Notes: a model not told the origin generated them from the letters alone. DNA of 64,000 bases from Blasia pusilla (GCA_050084515.1 CM114273.1:28830001-28894000); one strand, 5' to 3'; shown: positions 12,125 to 24,479, counted from the first letter of the stretch. Numbers and translations: made by a program.

Positions 12125-12935
12125 TGGTGACTTCCATTTAGAAGGAGGTACCATCGACAAAATTGTTAGAAGCATCTACATGAAGCTTTTTTTATCCAAA
12201 CCTCGCAATAGCATTAACATAAAGCTTGTATATGGAAGGACCCTTCCTTTTCTTTGGTGAGGAAGATGTAGGATATCGCTGATTGAAGCATAACACATGT
12301 CTTATCTTGTTTGCATGCATTAATGTCACTTAATGAGCAAGATCCATTACACGGCTTGTGATGACCTTCATAAAAATTAAGTGGATACTTTTAATACCAC
12401 TCGTGTTTAAAAATATGCATTTTCTTGAAAACTCATTTAATTTCTTTGAGAATAGATCATTAATTTTGGTGAAATCAATGAGAATCCGAAAATCAAAAAA
12501 ACCTCACAACCCATCGTAGAGTGATGGATTGATGTTCAAACATGCTTGGTCAACATAAAATTTTCAGTACAACAATTTTACTCCAATTAAAATCACTTTA
12601 CCAATCATTGCAAAATTACCACATGAAACATATCTTGCGATTATAAAATATATGGTTACTATGAATGACTTGATTAATCATATAGAAATTATTTTACTAG
12701 TCTTTACCTAATTACCATAAACCATCTTTTTACTCAATGAGAAATATTTAGATGATTGCTATAGTTATTGCTTGGAAAATCATGATTATAATCAATCACT
12801 TAAACACTAATACAACAACTTGACTAGTCTTTCTCCATCAATGCTATGATCCAAGTAGTCATTACTTGGCTACCCAACCAGTTGTTTCTACCAACCCTTA
12901 CAATCATTTCTACCAACATGTGCAAACTCGGCTAT
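12125..12935. other. Possible 3' LTR remains, AT-rich
   Basis: The sequence directly after the integrase contains AGAAGGAGGT and then AT-rich DNA. A 3' LTR would be expected here. I found no matching 5' copy, so the boundary is open. No gene was seen. Confidence 0.35.
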
Positions 12936-12939
12936 TCAT

Positions 12940-13390
12940 TTGAATACATTGTGTGAAGGTTATGAGCGGGAATCAAAGTCATACCAAAACCACTACCTGT
13001 GGGGTTTGAGGGAGGAATTGCAAGAATATATTTTTGATGAAGTAGAAATTATTATGACAAATATTGAAGAAGAAGAGCGCAAGGAAGTACAAGAGGACCC
13101 TATTTTTACACTCGTGGTAAAAATCCATTTTAGGAAGAGGAAGTAAATTTAGTAGAGGATGACTCAAAACTTGGGGAAAAATGTGAATGTGGAGATCTTT
13201 GAGCAAGAAAAATCAAATGAAGTTCTAATTGTAATGTTGGTGCCATTGGGGCAAGATATCCAAGAATTTGAAGAACCCTTTCTATGCAAGATGAAGATGG
13301 CTCTTACCGAGCTTGAAGATAAATGGGGAGGAATGATGGTGGATCTCCGCGTGCAAGCAGTTAAAGACCGTGGTAGAGAACATAAGTGAG
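12940..13390 (+). pseudogene. Acidic open-frame fragments of unknown origin
   Basis: Two neighbouring open frames, one ending at 13146 and one at 13159-13389, encode charged, acidic peptides with 'LWGLREELQEY' in the first. They may be the remains of a retroelement gag, where a similar 'GL.. EL' block is common, but this is a weak guess. No start context or conserved domain is visible. They lie in repeat-rich DNA. Confidence 0.25.
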
Positions 13391-13729
13391 GAGAAGAGGT
13401 GTGTGTCTTCCATGGTCATACACATTGTCAATATATCACTAGATGGAGTGGAATATTTAACACATGTTCTAGTCAAATATTTCATTAATGACTAGTTTAG
13501 TAGTCTTGGTATCACTACAATAACAAAAACACATGTACTTCACTTCAAAATTTGTCATGTTATCCCTATCTCTTGGTGATGTGTCGTATATTCTATGCTG
13601 AAGGTAATGTGGCATGTCTATATCATACGATGATGTGTTATTTTTACACATCATCAAATGATATGTGTCACGTCTTTTAGGATAGATCGACAAATTTACA
13701 ATAGAGTGTCTTTGAGGATATTAGAGGAT

Positions 13730-14096
13730 AACCTCAAAAAGTTAAGAATGACCTTTGAGACCATGGATAACTTGAGAGAGTAGGTTTCCCCATTTTTTTG
13801 GCTCATGTGGAGCTATATAGATAAATATACTATTTCAAGTAAGTTACTACTATGACTATAGTTTACTTTCCACTTTTGGAAATGGCCCTTGACCCCCTAT
13901 AATAGGTCAAGAGCCAAGGAGGTGACTTGCGGCATAGGTTATTGTAGAGAGAGCTTGGGAGAGGGAAGGGGGGAGGAGTGAGCTCTTTGGAGCTCTTTCT
14001 CTCTTTGTTGAACCTCTTGGCATGAGGCGCAAGAGCTATGGTCCTCCTTGCCTTGTTAGGAGCCCAAGCCTCTCATTAGGAGAGTGAGTTTGGTTT

Positions 14097-14115
<19 letters not shown>
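13730..14115 (+). repeat. Dispersed repeat, copy 1 (pair with 44565-44935)
   Basis: This block is alignable by eye over almost 400 bp to 44565-44935 in the same orientation. Shared runs include 'GGTCAAGAG', 'TTGAACCTCTT' and 'CTAGGAGAG'-like words near the end. The pair looks like copies of one LTR or other non-coding repeat. No coding content was seen. Confidence 0.55.

Positions 14116-14165
<50 letters not shown>
14098..14165 (+). repeat. (AG)n microsatellite
   Basis: About 34 uninterrupted AG units occur here. It follows the dispersed repeat that precedes it, and the related copy near 44935 lacks the long tract, so the expansion happened after the copies separated. Confidence 0.95.
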
Positions 14166-14167
<2 letters not shown>

Positions 14168-14889
14168 ATGTGCACATTGAGAGACCTTGTTGAGAGCCAT
14201 CCTTCATTTAATTAGAGATATTTTTGGTACTCAATCAAGACAATCTTCTATGGTATTTGATCTCAAGTTAGGTCTAGATTTTTGGTACTCAATTATCGAT
14301 TCTTGAGACGAGATACAATTGACATCTATGGTGTCTACTCGATCGTCTCGAGTTAGCATGGTATCTTGTATGTTTATGTGTGTATTTGGTGATAGCAATG
14401 TGTATGCGTACAACATGTGGCAATTGTGATGAATTGATTGTTTGGTTGAGTCATCTACATCAGCTAAATAAGATACTTGTGTCAATATTTTGGTATAAAA
14501 TGACTTGGATTTCATGTCTCCACAAGTAACTAGTCATTTGCACTAATTGATTAACATATATAACTCAAATAAGTCATAAAACCAAAATTTTCTTCAATGA
14601 TGATAGCATTGACAAAGTTCTAGATTGGAATGTCTACTTATCATACGATAAAATCATTCATCTCGGATGCATACCTACTTGACCACAGGTATCTTATCTT
14701 CTTCTTTGGGGGAAAAAGGAAAAGTGTTTTAGGTGACAATGCTCAAGCGGTCCTTGAATTGGGAAATGGCCAAAACTTGGGTTATCTCCATTGAGATTTT
14801 GATGTCGAGGGCCAAATCTCAAAAGAGGGTAAGTTTTCATTTCCTCTGTAGTGTGTGTCTTGTTGTAGGCCCTCTTTTCTATCCAAAAA

Positions 14890-15210
14890 TAACTTGTCAC
14901 TCTATAATGGGTTGCCTCTTCAAACTTTTGAAATAGAATCCGAATGGGAACACTCTAAAGCCAAGTTGTTAACCTACAACAGGTTGCACTTTGGTTCGCC
15001 TTGGATGGAAGACATGTCGCTCTCTAACGGGTTGCCCCTGCTTTTGTGACCTTTCACTAAATGAATGTTTGCTCTTCGGTAGGTTGCAAGTGGATTTGCC
15101 TAGGATGGATGATTTGTGCTCTCTGACGGGTTGATGTTGCTTGTTTGACCTCTAATTGAACGAACCATCGCTCATTGATAGGTTGCCCCTCGTGCAATAC
15201 AAATTAGAAC
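14890..15210 (+). repeat. Degenerate tandem repeat, ~105 bp units
   Basis: About two and a half units repeat the pattern 'GGATGGA..A...TGT.GCTCTCT.ACGGGTTG', then a 'TTTGACCT' or 'GTGACCT' block, then a 'GGTAGGTTGC' or 'GATAGGTTGC' block. The clearest pair is about 15000-15105 and 15106-15205. It may have been coding once, but all frames are broken. Confidence 0.5.
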
Positions 15211-15318
15211 TTTTTCCTTTATTCTTTTGCAGGTTGAGTATTCACAAGCCTAGTATTTCAAGCATTCAATAGGTGCATTCCAAGTGTATCTGATCAATGA
15301 TCCTATGGAAAACGAATC

Positions 15319-15642
15319 TTGTGGATTCTCTATCTAATGGTGAACATCCTAAATGTGTCGCTCGATAGCAATGGCAAACCTCTATTGGGAGAGAGGACGA
15401 AGTCAACAACACTTTTGCAGAAAATCTTTGAGTGCTGCTCCAAACTATGGGATCTAATCGTTGATCTTACCGTGAGTGGTGCTAGTGTACAAGCCTCTTG
15501 GTACTTGAGGAGGAATATCCTTACATATGAGAGTTTTTTGGAACTCATCAAGCTTTTCCAAGATACAAAGTTGGCTTATGACTCACTGTTTGGAATGCCC
15601 TCAATGCCTTTCCCACCTCCTCCAATTGCACCACTCCCCTAA
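15319..15642 (+). pseudogene. Methyltransferase-like ORF fragment
   Basis: An open frame of 107 codons contains 'LWDLIVDLTVSGASVQASW' followed by 'YLRRNILTYES'. This layout (hydrophobic strand, D, small-residue loop, helix, strand ending in E) recalls motif I of N6/N4 DNA methyltransferases, often written DPFxGSGTT...G..xxGxE. The key G-x-G residues are not all present, so activity is doubtful. A proline-rich tail ends the frame. Nearby DNA is retroelement debris, so it is probably a transposon-borne or captured fragment. The assignment is a guess from motif shape only. Confidence 0.3.
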
Positions 15643-16139
15643 ATATTTTCTCTGAGGTCACTTCCCATCATCCCAATGATTTCTTAAGCTATACTGATGT
15701 GAACTTTGAGGAAATAACTGACAACAATTGAGCACGTATATTTCTCTTGCATCATTGCAACATCACCTAACCATCGTCAATAGTATACTCTTGCATATAC
15801 GAGGGTTCATTAAGGTAATTTTTTGCACATTATAGAAACTTCAGGATAACATGTAAAGGGAGGTGTTACGTTGGGACAACAAGAGACCCACCTAGAATAG
15901 GTCTTTTAGATCTCAAAACGTTGAGAGCTTCAGCATTCCTTGCTACAATTGAGAGTCTGAACTTGATTTAAGTCCTCATGTTATGGTGAGTTTAGGGTCC
16001 AAAAAGAGCCTTATGTATATTAAGAATGAAGCAACTAACATGGATTATTAAACCACGATCAGATTTTGTACAATAATTTTTTAATGAAAATATTTTTACA
16101 AGGAAACATAACATTACCAAGAGATCATATGCTCTAGGT

Positions 16140-17420
16140 TCATGTTGAGTATTTGAGAAAGTTTAGCAAGAAAGCAATATTGGAATCATTTTCATCTTAC
16201 TTTTTAATGCACGGAGAAGAGTTGGATTTACATATGGCCATTCATCGTGATCCTAGTAAGGTGCTAAACCTAAATGACTTTGATGTGTAGATACATGCAT
16301 GTCCTCAAAGGGCAGAGACAATTAGGAGAGTTGTGCCAATGATGTTCAAGAACGTAGCGATTGCACATTATTTAGACACATTGAGGTATATGACTATTCC
16401 GAAAGGAGGCTATTTAATCGACAAACTGGATGTTCCATCAGGGGGATTATGTCTACTTGCGATAGATAGTGTTGAAAACTTCGGATCATTGACAATAGAA
16501 TACATCATTTTGAGTGCATGAGGTTTTTCCATTTGGCTTTCTCTTGCTAGAGGGTCATGATGGTATGGTTTGGAAGGACCATGTATGTAATTCCCAACAT
16601 TAGTGGTATAGTTGATCCAAGCTTGATAATGGTATATACATATTTGCGGTGTATGTTGTGTGGATTTGGTGTAGTCACAGTGCTAGCATGTGATGGGTGT
16701 TCAAGAGGATGACACCTACGTGTTTGACACTATCTCTCTCTAGAATTCCTTAAGGATGATGGTTGTGTCTCGTATGCAGATAGGATAGGTATCCAAACAA
16801 TTAGACTCACTTGAATAACATGGATGGTTGGCAGACGATTAACAATGGACCCATGAGTACCAAAATTCTTACTCCTAGCATTGTAGAGGTGTATGCATGG
16901 TTGCAGAGGACAAGAGTGTTCTTATGACGGACACGGACGGAGAAGTTTGGATATATCCACCGACATGTATTATAAAAAAGGGTCACATACTTATAATTCA
17001 TGGTGGAAGGTAGGGCAAGGATGGGCAGAGCAATAAGGGGACAATGAATGGAGGTGGGAGGAAGAAGAAACGAGAAAGTGCGGATCACAAAGAAAATTGG
17101 AGGGGATGAGAAATAAGGGGGAGATGGGCCCATATGGACAAGTCCTTTTATAAGACGGACGTAAGTCTACATACATCCACATGTCCACAGGCTTTGTCTA
17201 TGTCCAACCTTGGGTGTATGTCATAAGGAGAAAGAGATCGATGACTAGTTGGAATTAGAAGGACCTGACCACTAGTTATGGGGACAATTGGACATATTTT
17301 GATAGTTACTTGCCTATGTGTTTGTATTTCGTGTATAAATGCTTAATCTAATATTTTGCATGTTTGATTAATAAAATGAGATATGTTATGTGCATGATGA
17401 GTGTCACTTTCGTACCATAA
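16140..17420 (+). mobile_element. Gypsy relic B: integrase end and LTR part
   Basis: The first 420 bp match the last part of relic A in order. They give 'FSSYFL', a 'LNLNDFDV' block, 'RAETIRRVVPM', 'NVAIAH' and 'TLRYMTI', all with breaks. From about 16590 the sequence becomes non-coding and matches 43170-44110 ('TTGATCCAAG', 'GTATATACA', later 'GAATTAGAAGGA' and 'ATGTGTTTGTATTT'). This is best explained as the start of the 3' LTR. A MITE (16896-17212) is inserted in that LTR. Confidence 0.7.
16896..17212 (+). mobile_element. hAT-type MITE, copy 3
   Basis: The 317 bp copy starts CATGGTTGCAG and ends CCAACCTTG. The flanking 8-mers are identical: ggtgtatg at 16888-16895 and at 17213-17220. This is the clearest target-site duplication of the family. 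It interrupts a Gypsy LTR remnant, so it inserted later than that retroelement. Confidence 0.92.
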
Positions 17421-17539
17421 GGAAAATTATATGGAAGGAAGATTGGAGGTCAAAGATGACTTAAGAAGAATAGGGTATTCGAGATGCATATTATCACAGG
17501 AAAATAAAACTTCAACTCGTAGGGCGTATGAGGGCGTCA

Positions 17540-19440
17540 CCCACGTATTTGTAAGGAGAAAATGATTTGACCTTTACTAGGCCACTGCATGCCGAAATTT
17601 GACGCGATAAATCAGTTTTGAGGTTTCAACACCATTTAACTTTAACGTGTTTACTGTGCATAGCGCGCGCGCAACCAAGTAAGAAAATTTGAATTAAACC
17701 GGACCCCGTTAACCGTAGTTGGAACTACCGGCCACTCTAGATCGTGTATCATACCGCCGGTCGATAGCAGAGAGATTGTAATGGATCGGTGAACGCGAAC
17801 GAGAGCACCCGGAATCCGGAATTGTTCCGCTGTCCAGAGATGGAAAGACCACGTTTGCGGAGCACGTTAATGTCACAAGCGAGGAATGGACATGGACAGC
17901 ACAGACGGAACTGACTCTAAAGAGAGGGACGTGATCTGACACGTGGATACAGCCGGAGGTCCAGATTCCCCGCCAGGTGTCAGCCTTCCACGAGGGGTTC
18001 AAAATTTACAGTGGTCGAAGTGTGCCTAGAGACGGGCGAGCGAGGGTAGGACGACCCGTGGGCAGCAAATGATCTCCATCTGCGTCCGTCTTGGCCAACA
18101 GGTCAGAACCGTAAGTTCGTTACGGAGCTATAGACTTCACTTTTCGCGTGGAGGCGATCGAGGAGGCTCCTATACAAAAGCCCTCTTGACGATGAGAAGA
18201 AACGTCCGTCTCCGGCCCTGACATGCCGGTAAACGTGTCGTGAAATTACAGAGCCTTGTGTAAACCCCATGCGACGTCTTCACGGAATCTGTTGATGCAT
18301 TTTTCTTGCTCGTTTTCGATTAGAATCTTCTAAGAAAAAATTATTATTAATTTTTTCTGTGAGATGTCAAGAATGTTTACGAGATGTGATAAACACATGT
18401 TAAGTTTTTAATTATTTTATGAAGATGTTTTTTCATTCCATTACCATTTTTCCAAGAAATAATGTATTTAATTTAGGAATATTTTAAACTATTAGAATAT
18501 TTTTAAATCAAAATATCCATGTCACTAAAAAAATTTTTTTAGTAAAATAAATTATCCTTAACACAAAACCTTAAAAAAAGTTTCTCCATCACCTAGTGAC
18601 CCTTTCCTCCATCAAATATTCCAGATTCAAGATTTTACACTATTTTTTAGTTTTTCTGATGATAATTTGTGATATTAGGATAGAAAACTAATTCATTCAA
18701 ACAAATTAAAAGATAACGAAGTAATTTCGAAAGTATCTTCATTTTCCCCTCAAAATTTGATGGAGTATTAGAGAATAAAAATGAAAATGCGAAAAACAAC
18801 GAGAAGCTTTCGACATAGATTGCTTTTTCCTTAAATAAGAAGCCACGCTCTACAACACCTAGCCTAGGCCCTAGGCTATTTGTAGAAGCCGGGAAAGCCG
18901 CTCGCGAATTGGATGTCCAAATTAGCCGGATAATGTCAGCGGCTCATGGGAAAACCGACGCGACTCACGGATACGCCGGTTATCCCGACCCGAGAAGCCG
19001 CAGAGTGCTTTGCTAGTTCTCCGTCTCCGGAAGTGTACGACGGCCGAATTGGCCGGGCGGACAAACACCGTTTCGGTGCGCTTTACGCTCTGCTTGTGAG
19101 TAGTCCTTCGTGGGGAGCGGAAAGGTGGGAGAGCAGAAGACAGGGAACCGGAGCGAAGCGAAGAGCTTCGAGTGATTGCGGCGACGATAGTCAGCTAAGA
19201 ACGAGGAGGTTTACAGCAGGGGGGGAGATTTACAGTGAAGGTTGACTTGTGGGTGGGAGTGAGACTGCGAGTCTCCGGCAGAGGGATGAGAGATATGGTC
19301 TCTTTGGTGGAGGAGGGAGGAGCTGTGAGGGTAGGGAAGAGGAGGCGAATTGATTGAGGGTGGGGGAAATGTGGGGCGGACTTGCGAGGGTAGAATATAC
19401 AGAGAGCTGGCTGATATCGGAATAATCGGATGGTAGTGTG
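17540..19440. other. CpG-rich upstream region of the P450 gene with an AT-rich spacer
   Basis: Parts 17540-18300 and 18840-19440 are GC-rich and keep many CpG sites, in contrast to the repeat DNA on either side. The middle (18300-18830) is AT-rich. I see no protein domain in any frame. The region is plausible distal promoter DNA or the remains of an unknown gene. A short open frame at 18946-19245 has no motif. Confidence 0.45.
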
Positions 19441-19741
19441 GCCGCAGAGCTGGAGGAGCTTTAAAAGCGACGCAGGAGAGTGGCAGGCAGCTTTTCATTC
19501 GAGAGCGAGACAGACGAGACTCAAGTCTAAGCGGGTGCTTCGCACTTGTTAACTCGAATCCATTCGTGTACAGTTCTCTCGGATTCTGGAGCATTCTCGA
19601 CGCGTAAGTGCATTGGTTACCAGTAGGTGCGGTGGATGCTTTTACAGCTGCTGCAAGCTGGGCTCTTGCTTCACGTCGAGTACTCGAGAGGAGAAAAGAC
19701 CGAGCTCCCATCCCAAGTCCAGGAGACAGACAAGAAGACAG

Positions 19742-19783
<42 letters not shown>

Positions 19784-20088
19784 CGCTGAAGGTGAGAGAT
19801 AAAATGCACAGACCTCAGTTGCATTGACGGGTTGCCACTACACAAGGTCTCGGGAGCTAGGTGATACGTCATTCCTGGGACCATTAAGAAGCAGCTGATG
19901 CTCTGTTGGGGCCGTGCATCGCAGTCTCACACTCAGCGACGAGAGGTCTTCTATAGAAATCCTCGGGTACCACATAGACAGGATTCAAAAGTGCAGTAGT
20001 CGGTGCCTGCAGAGGTCGAACGCAAAGGGACAAGAAGTTGACCGCAACTTCTCATCCCGAGCTTGCATTGGGGAGTGCGAGGGAGAAA
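19441..20088 (+). promoter_or_regulatory. Putative promoter and 5' leader of the P450 gene
   Basis: A TATA-like CTTTAAAAG occurs at about 19459. A good splice donor (CGCGTAAGTG, near 19602) and an acceptor-like CCTGCAG before 20011 suggest an intron in the 5' leader. An (AG)n tract lies at 19745-19778. Upstream ATGs exist, for example at 20038, in frame with the main start, so the protein could begin 17 codons earlier. The start at 20089 was preferred because GAAAATGGAG is a good plant context and the hydrophobic anchor follows closely. All of this is inference. Confidence 0.4.
19745..19778 (+). repeat. (AG)n tract in the P450 leader
   Basis: About 16 AG repeats lie within the putative 5' leader or leader intron. 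GA/CT-rich tracts are common near plant promoters, but a role here is unproven. Confidence 0.85.
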
Positions 20089-22972
20089 ATGGAGCTCAGA
20101 GCTCAAGTTGGCGAACAAGAAGCTCGAGCGCCGGGATTAATGCGCCTCGGGCTTCTGGTAGCAGTGGTCTTGTTGGCATGGAGGGTTTGGTTGCATCGAT
20201 TCGCTCAGCGTGGCTACAAGGGTCCCAAGACATGGCCTCTGCTGGGCTGCATTGTGGAGCAGGCTCGAAATTTCGACATGTTTCATGACTGGCTGCTACA
20301 TTACTTCAAAAACGGACTCCTCACGTATCCCGTGCCCATGATTAGCATCAACAACACATTCACCGCCGATCCTGCTAATGTGGAGCACATTCTCAAGACC
20401 AATTTCAATAACTATCCAAAGGTCTGAGGTCCTAACATTCTCTTCTCGTGCAATCCATTCCCCTCGGAGGGTTTTCTCAACGTCGAGATCTAGCAGCAAA
20501 ATCACTTCGAATAGCCTGCTCCATCCCCAGAAAGTTAACGATCAGCTCCGTCAACTTTAGAAGCTTCTTTCTCCCTTCGGACGCACCGGATGGCGACCCT
20601 GCTGTGGGAGAGCGAGTTCACGCTTCCACACACCCAATGCCCAGTGCATCGATTTTCGTCGTGATGTTGATTCTTGTAATTTAGCCGCGCCGCCTCGCGA
20701 TGTTTTGCGCTGGAGCTCGTTTATGATTTCTTCTTGTGCGCATGCCGTGGGACCCACTAATCCACAAGCGATAGAAGCTTTCTCGCCATGACTTCTTCAA
20801 CGGAGTTTAGGCCCACCCCGGATATGTTGAGTTTTGGGTCCAGCTTCCCGAATGGTGCATGTAGGAATCGATGATCCACAAATTCCCGGAGAAATCTGGG
20901 TCGTGGACTATGTCGTTCAATGGGGGGACGACAATGCTGAGAATGTTTTTTGCCGTGTTGGATGTATGTGGTGAAGGGCGAGCTGATTCGGGAGCGGTTC
21001 GCGGACATTCTGGGGACGGGAATTTTCAACACAGATGGAGAAATGTGGCGACATCAGCGAAAAGTGGCAACGTTGGAGTTTGCGTCGTCCAAACTGCGCG
21101 ATTTCAGCATTCACTCTTTTCGTACCGAGGCTTTGAAGCTGGTGCAGGTGCTCGCGGTCGCTGCCAAATGTGGGCAATCTGTAGATCTTCAGGTGGGTCA
21201 CCAGTGTTAACTAGGATTGCATGGGAGCGAATGGGCTGCACCTCCCGAGGGGATTTCGACCTGTCCGAGCACAAATTTCTTTTGTGAGGACACGGACTCC
21301 AGCTGTGGGAGCGGTCCGCATGCTTTACTTCGCACTGAGGGAGATTGTCTGTTGTGTCGGCAGGATCTGTTCATGCGACTGACGCTGGACTCGATTTGTA
21401 AGGTGGGATTTGGGGTGAATATCGGAAGTCTGTCACCCTTACTTCCAGCCGTGCCATTCGCCAACGCGTTCGACGAAGCGAACCGCCTGATTGTTAGGCG
21501 CTACATAGACCCATTCTGGAAATTGAAGAGGACGCTGAATATCGGAGATGAAGGGAGGTTGAGGAAATGCATCAACGTGATGGACTCGTTTATCTACAAA
21601 GTGATCGAGACACGACGGGCCGAAATGGCTTCTGCATCAGCCCTTGATCAGCTCCAGGTTTAAGTTAAAGTGATGGACATTAGTGCGCCAATGATGTCTA
21701 CCTACCCTTCTTAATGGACGTGCGGTCCTCTTGTCAGATGTTGCCTGGTCATGGCCTGGAGTTTGAGCTGGATAGTTCTGTAATCGTGGATATTCCCAAG
21801 CCGCGGTAACACCTGATGCAGCCGTCGCTACCCTTTCGTCGACAGAAATGTACTGACCGGATGAGTCCTGAAAGTTTTGCTGAGACGCAAGGTTTTCGTT
21901 CATGTGCAGCCTCAGGTGGACATTCTGTCTCGATTCATGACAATCACGGACGGAGAACAAGCTTACAACGACGAGCGGTTGCGGGATGTGGTTGTCAACT
22001 TCATTATTGCCGGTAGAGACACAACAGCTATCACTCTGTCCTGGTTCATTTACGAACTGTGTAGGAACCCCCATGTGGTCGACAACATTTTGGCAGAAGT
22101 GTCATCAGTTCTGGGACTCTCTGAAACGAAACTTAACGATACTGCGGCCGGTTTGAAGGAGTCCCACGGGTTAGGCGATCGAATCCTGGAATTCGCTGAT
22201 CTCCTCACCTACCAAAGCTTAACCAAGATGCAGTATCTCCACGGTGCCCTCACAGAAGCTCTCCGTCTATACCCGGCTGTTCCCTTGGTGGGTTACCTCC
22301 TCCTTTCGACCATTGCAAGGGCCTCGAAAAGAGCACGAAAAAGCTGTCACCTTAAAATTGTGCATTTATTGCATAGTGATTACAGTATATCGTAATCCAT
22401 GATTCGGCCTGAAGTCTTGAAATATGTGCCACTTGTGATCCTCAGGAGACTAAGGTGGCAGCCTCCGACGACGTACTCCCCGACGGTTCTCTTGTAAGAC
22501 AGGGGGATTTCGTGAGCTACGTTCCTTACTCGATGGGCAGGTTGGAGTGCCTGTGGGGCCCTGATGCGTTGGAGTTGAAGCCTGAGCGGTGGTTGAAGAA
22601 CGGAGTCTTCCAGCCCCAATCGCCATTCAAGCTCACAGCATTTCAGGTGAGTCCGTTCCACTCACTTTCTGATGTTTGGACAAAGTCGACCACTTGAAAT
22701 GGAGCTGTGAATTACCAGCCTGAGTGTAAGTCTCAGTCCCAGTTAGGGCGTCTGACGGTCGGGAGTGGGAATGGGTGCTTGCCTGATGGATGCAGGCCGG
22801 TCCCAGGATGTGCCTTGGAAAGGATTCGGCGTTTCTACAGATGAAGATGACCGCTGTGATCCTCTTGCAGTTCTTCAAATTCCAGAGGGTCGAGAATACG
22901 TCATCGAAGTACAGTATGATGGTGGTTTTGTTCATGGCCAACGGTCTCCCGGTGAATGTGTCATACCGATGA
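20089..22972 (+). CDS. Cytochrome P450, CYP704-like fatty acid hydroxylase
   Basis: Six exons join in phase 0 with GT-AG borders: 20089-20421, 20977-21192, 21364-21657, 21916-22287, 22446-22646 and 22796-22972. They give 530 residues, normal for a plant P450. Visible parts are a hydrophobic anchor (17-35), a proline-rich hinge (GPKTWP, 45-50), the I-helix AGRDTT (313-318), ExxR (395-398), PERW (451-454) and the haem loop FQAGPRMCLG with Cys478. The last intron splits that loop. Blocks such as NVEHILKTNF, GIFNTDGEMW and DPFWKLKR are typical of CYP704 in the CYP86 clan. Members hydroxylate long-chain fatty acids at the endoplasmic reticulum for sporopollenin or cutin-type polymers. The exact substrate is unknown. 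Exon 4 could start six bases earlier (21910). No disabling mutation was seen. Confidence 0.9.
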
Positions 22973-24410
22973 ATGTGATCGGATTCATTGGGATTCTAAT
23001 TCGCACATTAGTGGACTGTCTTTCTCGTTTCCAGAGCCGACCGTATCGACCTCGATTCTTTTTAGGATAGATTAGTGGAATTTATGTTGGGGGAAGGGGG
23101 TGGGTCTTGAAGCGGTATGTGTGCTTATTCCAGACCTTTGGAGTCGTGTTATGTTGTTGTGGGTAGATGATGGAATGTACATAAGTACATATGATGCAGA
23201 ATCTGATATTGGTTGAAATGAGTGAGATCTCCTGCGCGCGGGCGAAAGGCTGCCCCGAGCTTGGGCGCTATGATAGCTAGGTATCTAATAGGGAGACATA
23301 GATTCCATGCCCTTGTGGGACGTGGGGAGTGAAATTAGAACTACTTAGACTAAGTCTACAAAGTGTAGAGAGCCTGAATGTTATAGATTTGAAGCACGAG
23401 ATTGTGGTCGACCGATCGACGATTATTATGTGTGATAGCAAGAAAAGCAGCAGTTATAATTGCTATTTACATCTTATGGCCTCCCGCCATACATGTGCCG
23501 AATAATAAGCCAGTCAATCGCTTTGTTACAAGAGCAACGCCATTTCTTTCTCTGGGGAATTCGATTTTGACCTGATGGATGTTTCAATCTCTCATCGTTT
23601 GACATTGCCTTTGGTCCACTTTTGGTACTGTGCCCTCACACATTCATATCTCCAACTCTCCAGAGACACGCTTGCCTTCCCAATGTTATGTCCTTGTATG
23701 TACTACAAATGAATATGCGTGGAAGTTCCAGCTTTGGTGTGACAGCGCCACATACTCCCTCCCGGTTCTTCGAGGTCTGCATTTCCAATAAAAAATTGCG
23801 TTTCAACACCGTTGCAGGTCGTGTTCTAAACTGCAGCTTGGATCCTTCCAGCCTTGTCTTCCCATCTGCGGTATCTAGGCATCACTTCAGCTCCTGCATA
23901 TCTACCTAAGGCCTGGGAATTTTATACAGTTTGACCCGCCGCGACAGTCAACCTCACAAGAAAGAGCTGTTTACCCCTCTCCTTATCTGCAAATCGCTAT
24001 GTAGCATTCCCCGAATCCCTGGCTCTCACAGATGCTACATCCGAAAGAAACCATCCCGACTCTGCCGTAACCAGCTTCTCTGCCGCAGAAGACTCCTGCA
24101 GGTGCTATATTCAACGCTGCTGCCCAAACCTCACTCTCGCATGTCTGAGCTCCGGCAGCACTGTCCGTGTCAGTGCTCGAAGTTACTCCCGTGGTCTCTC
24201 CGATCACTATGACAGCCTAGATTCTTCAAGTCTCCATAACTACCTCCGCTGTCAGACAGTTCTGCCATCGGGTTCTCATGGCTTTCGGCGAAAGCCCGCA
24301 TAATCCTCTTTTGACTTTTGTAGCAACGCCTTTTCTGATGCGAGAAATTCGTAGTTATACGCAGGTAGTGCATCTAATAGCTCTCACCACACAGCTCCTT
24401 GGTAAGTTGG
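22973..24410. other. 3' flank of the P450 gene
   Basis: The sequence just after the stop is likely 3' UTR. An AATAATAAG-like signal lies near 23500, but the cleavage site cannot be set. Open frames at about 23622-24212 show no domain and have no splice partners. The region keeps a GC content similar to that of the gene. Confidence 0.45.
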
Positions 24411-24479
24411 TTTAGGTGGTTTCCGTGCGGACTGCAACGCGTGTGCATCGACACAGGGACCTAAGGGTAATCCAGGGAC

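Larger units (their letters stand above)
13514..14606. mobile_element. Possible short CACTA-like element
   Basis: The left end reads CACTACAATAACAAAA and the right end, on the other strand, reads CATTGAAGAAAATTTT. Both resemble the CACTACAAGAAAA type of plant CACTA termini. The inner right flank has AATGACT and TAGTCATT words like those in the better-supported element at 39687-41920. It contains the (AG)n tract and the block shared with 44565-44935, so it may be composite. The ends are degenerate and no 3 bp duplication could be confirmed. Confidence 0.25.

Noticed and set aside
13514-14606. A firm second CACTA element
   Set aside because: The ends are degenerate and no 3 bp duplication is visible. 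It was kept only as a low-confidence feature.
16333-16521. A separate small gene of 62 codons
   Set aside because: Its text matches the end of the Gypsy integrase region in relic A, so it is retroelement debris.
18946-19711. Open frames upstream of the P450 on both strands
   Set aside because: They overlap each other in CpG-rich DNA and have no motifs. The leader/promoter explanation is simpler.
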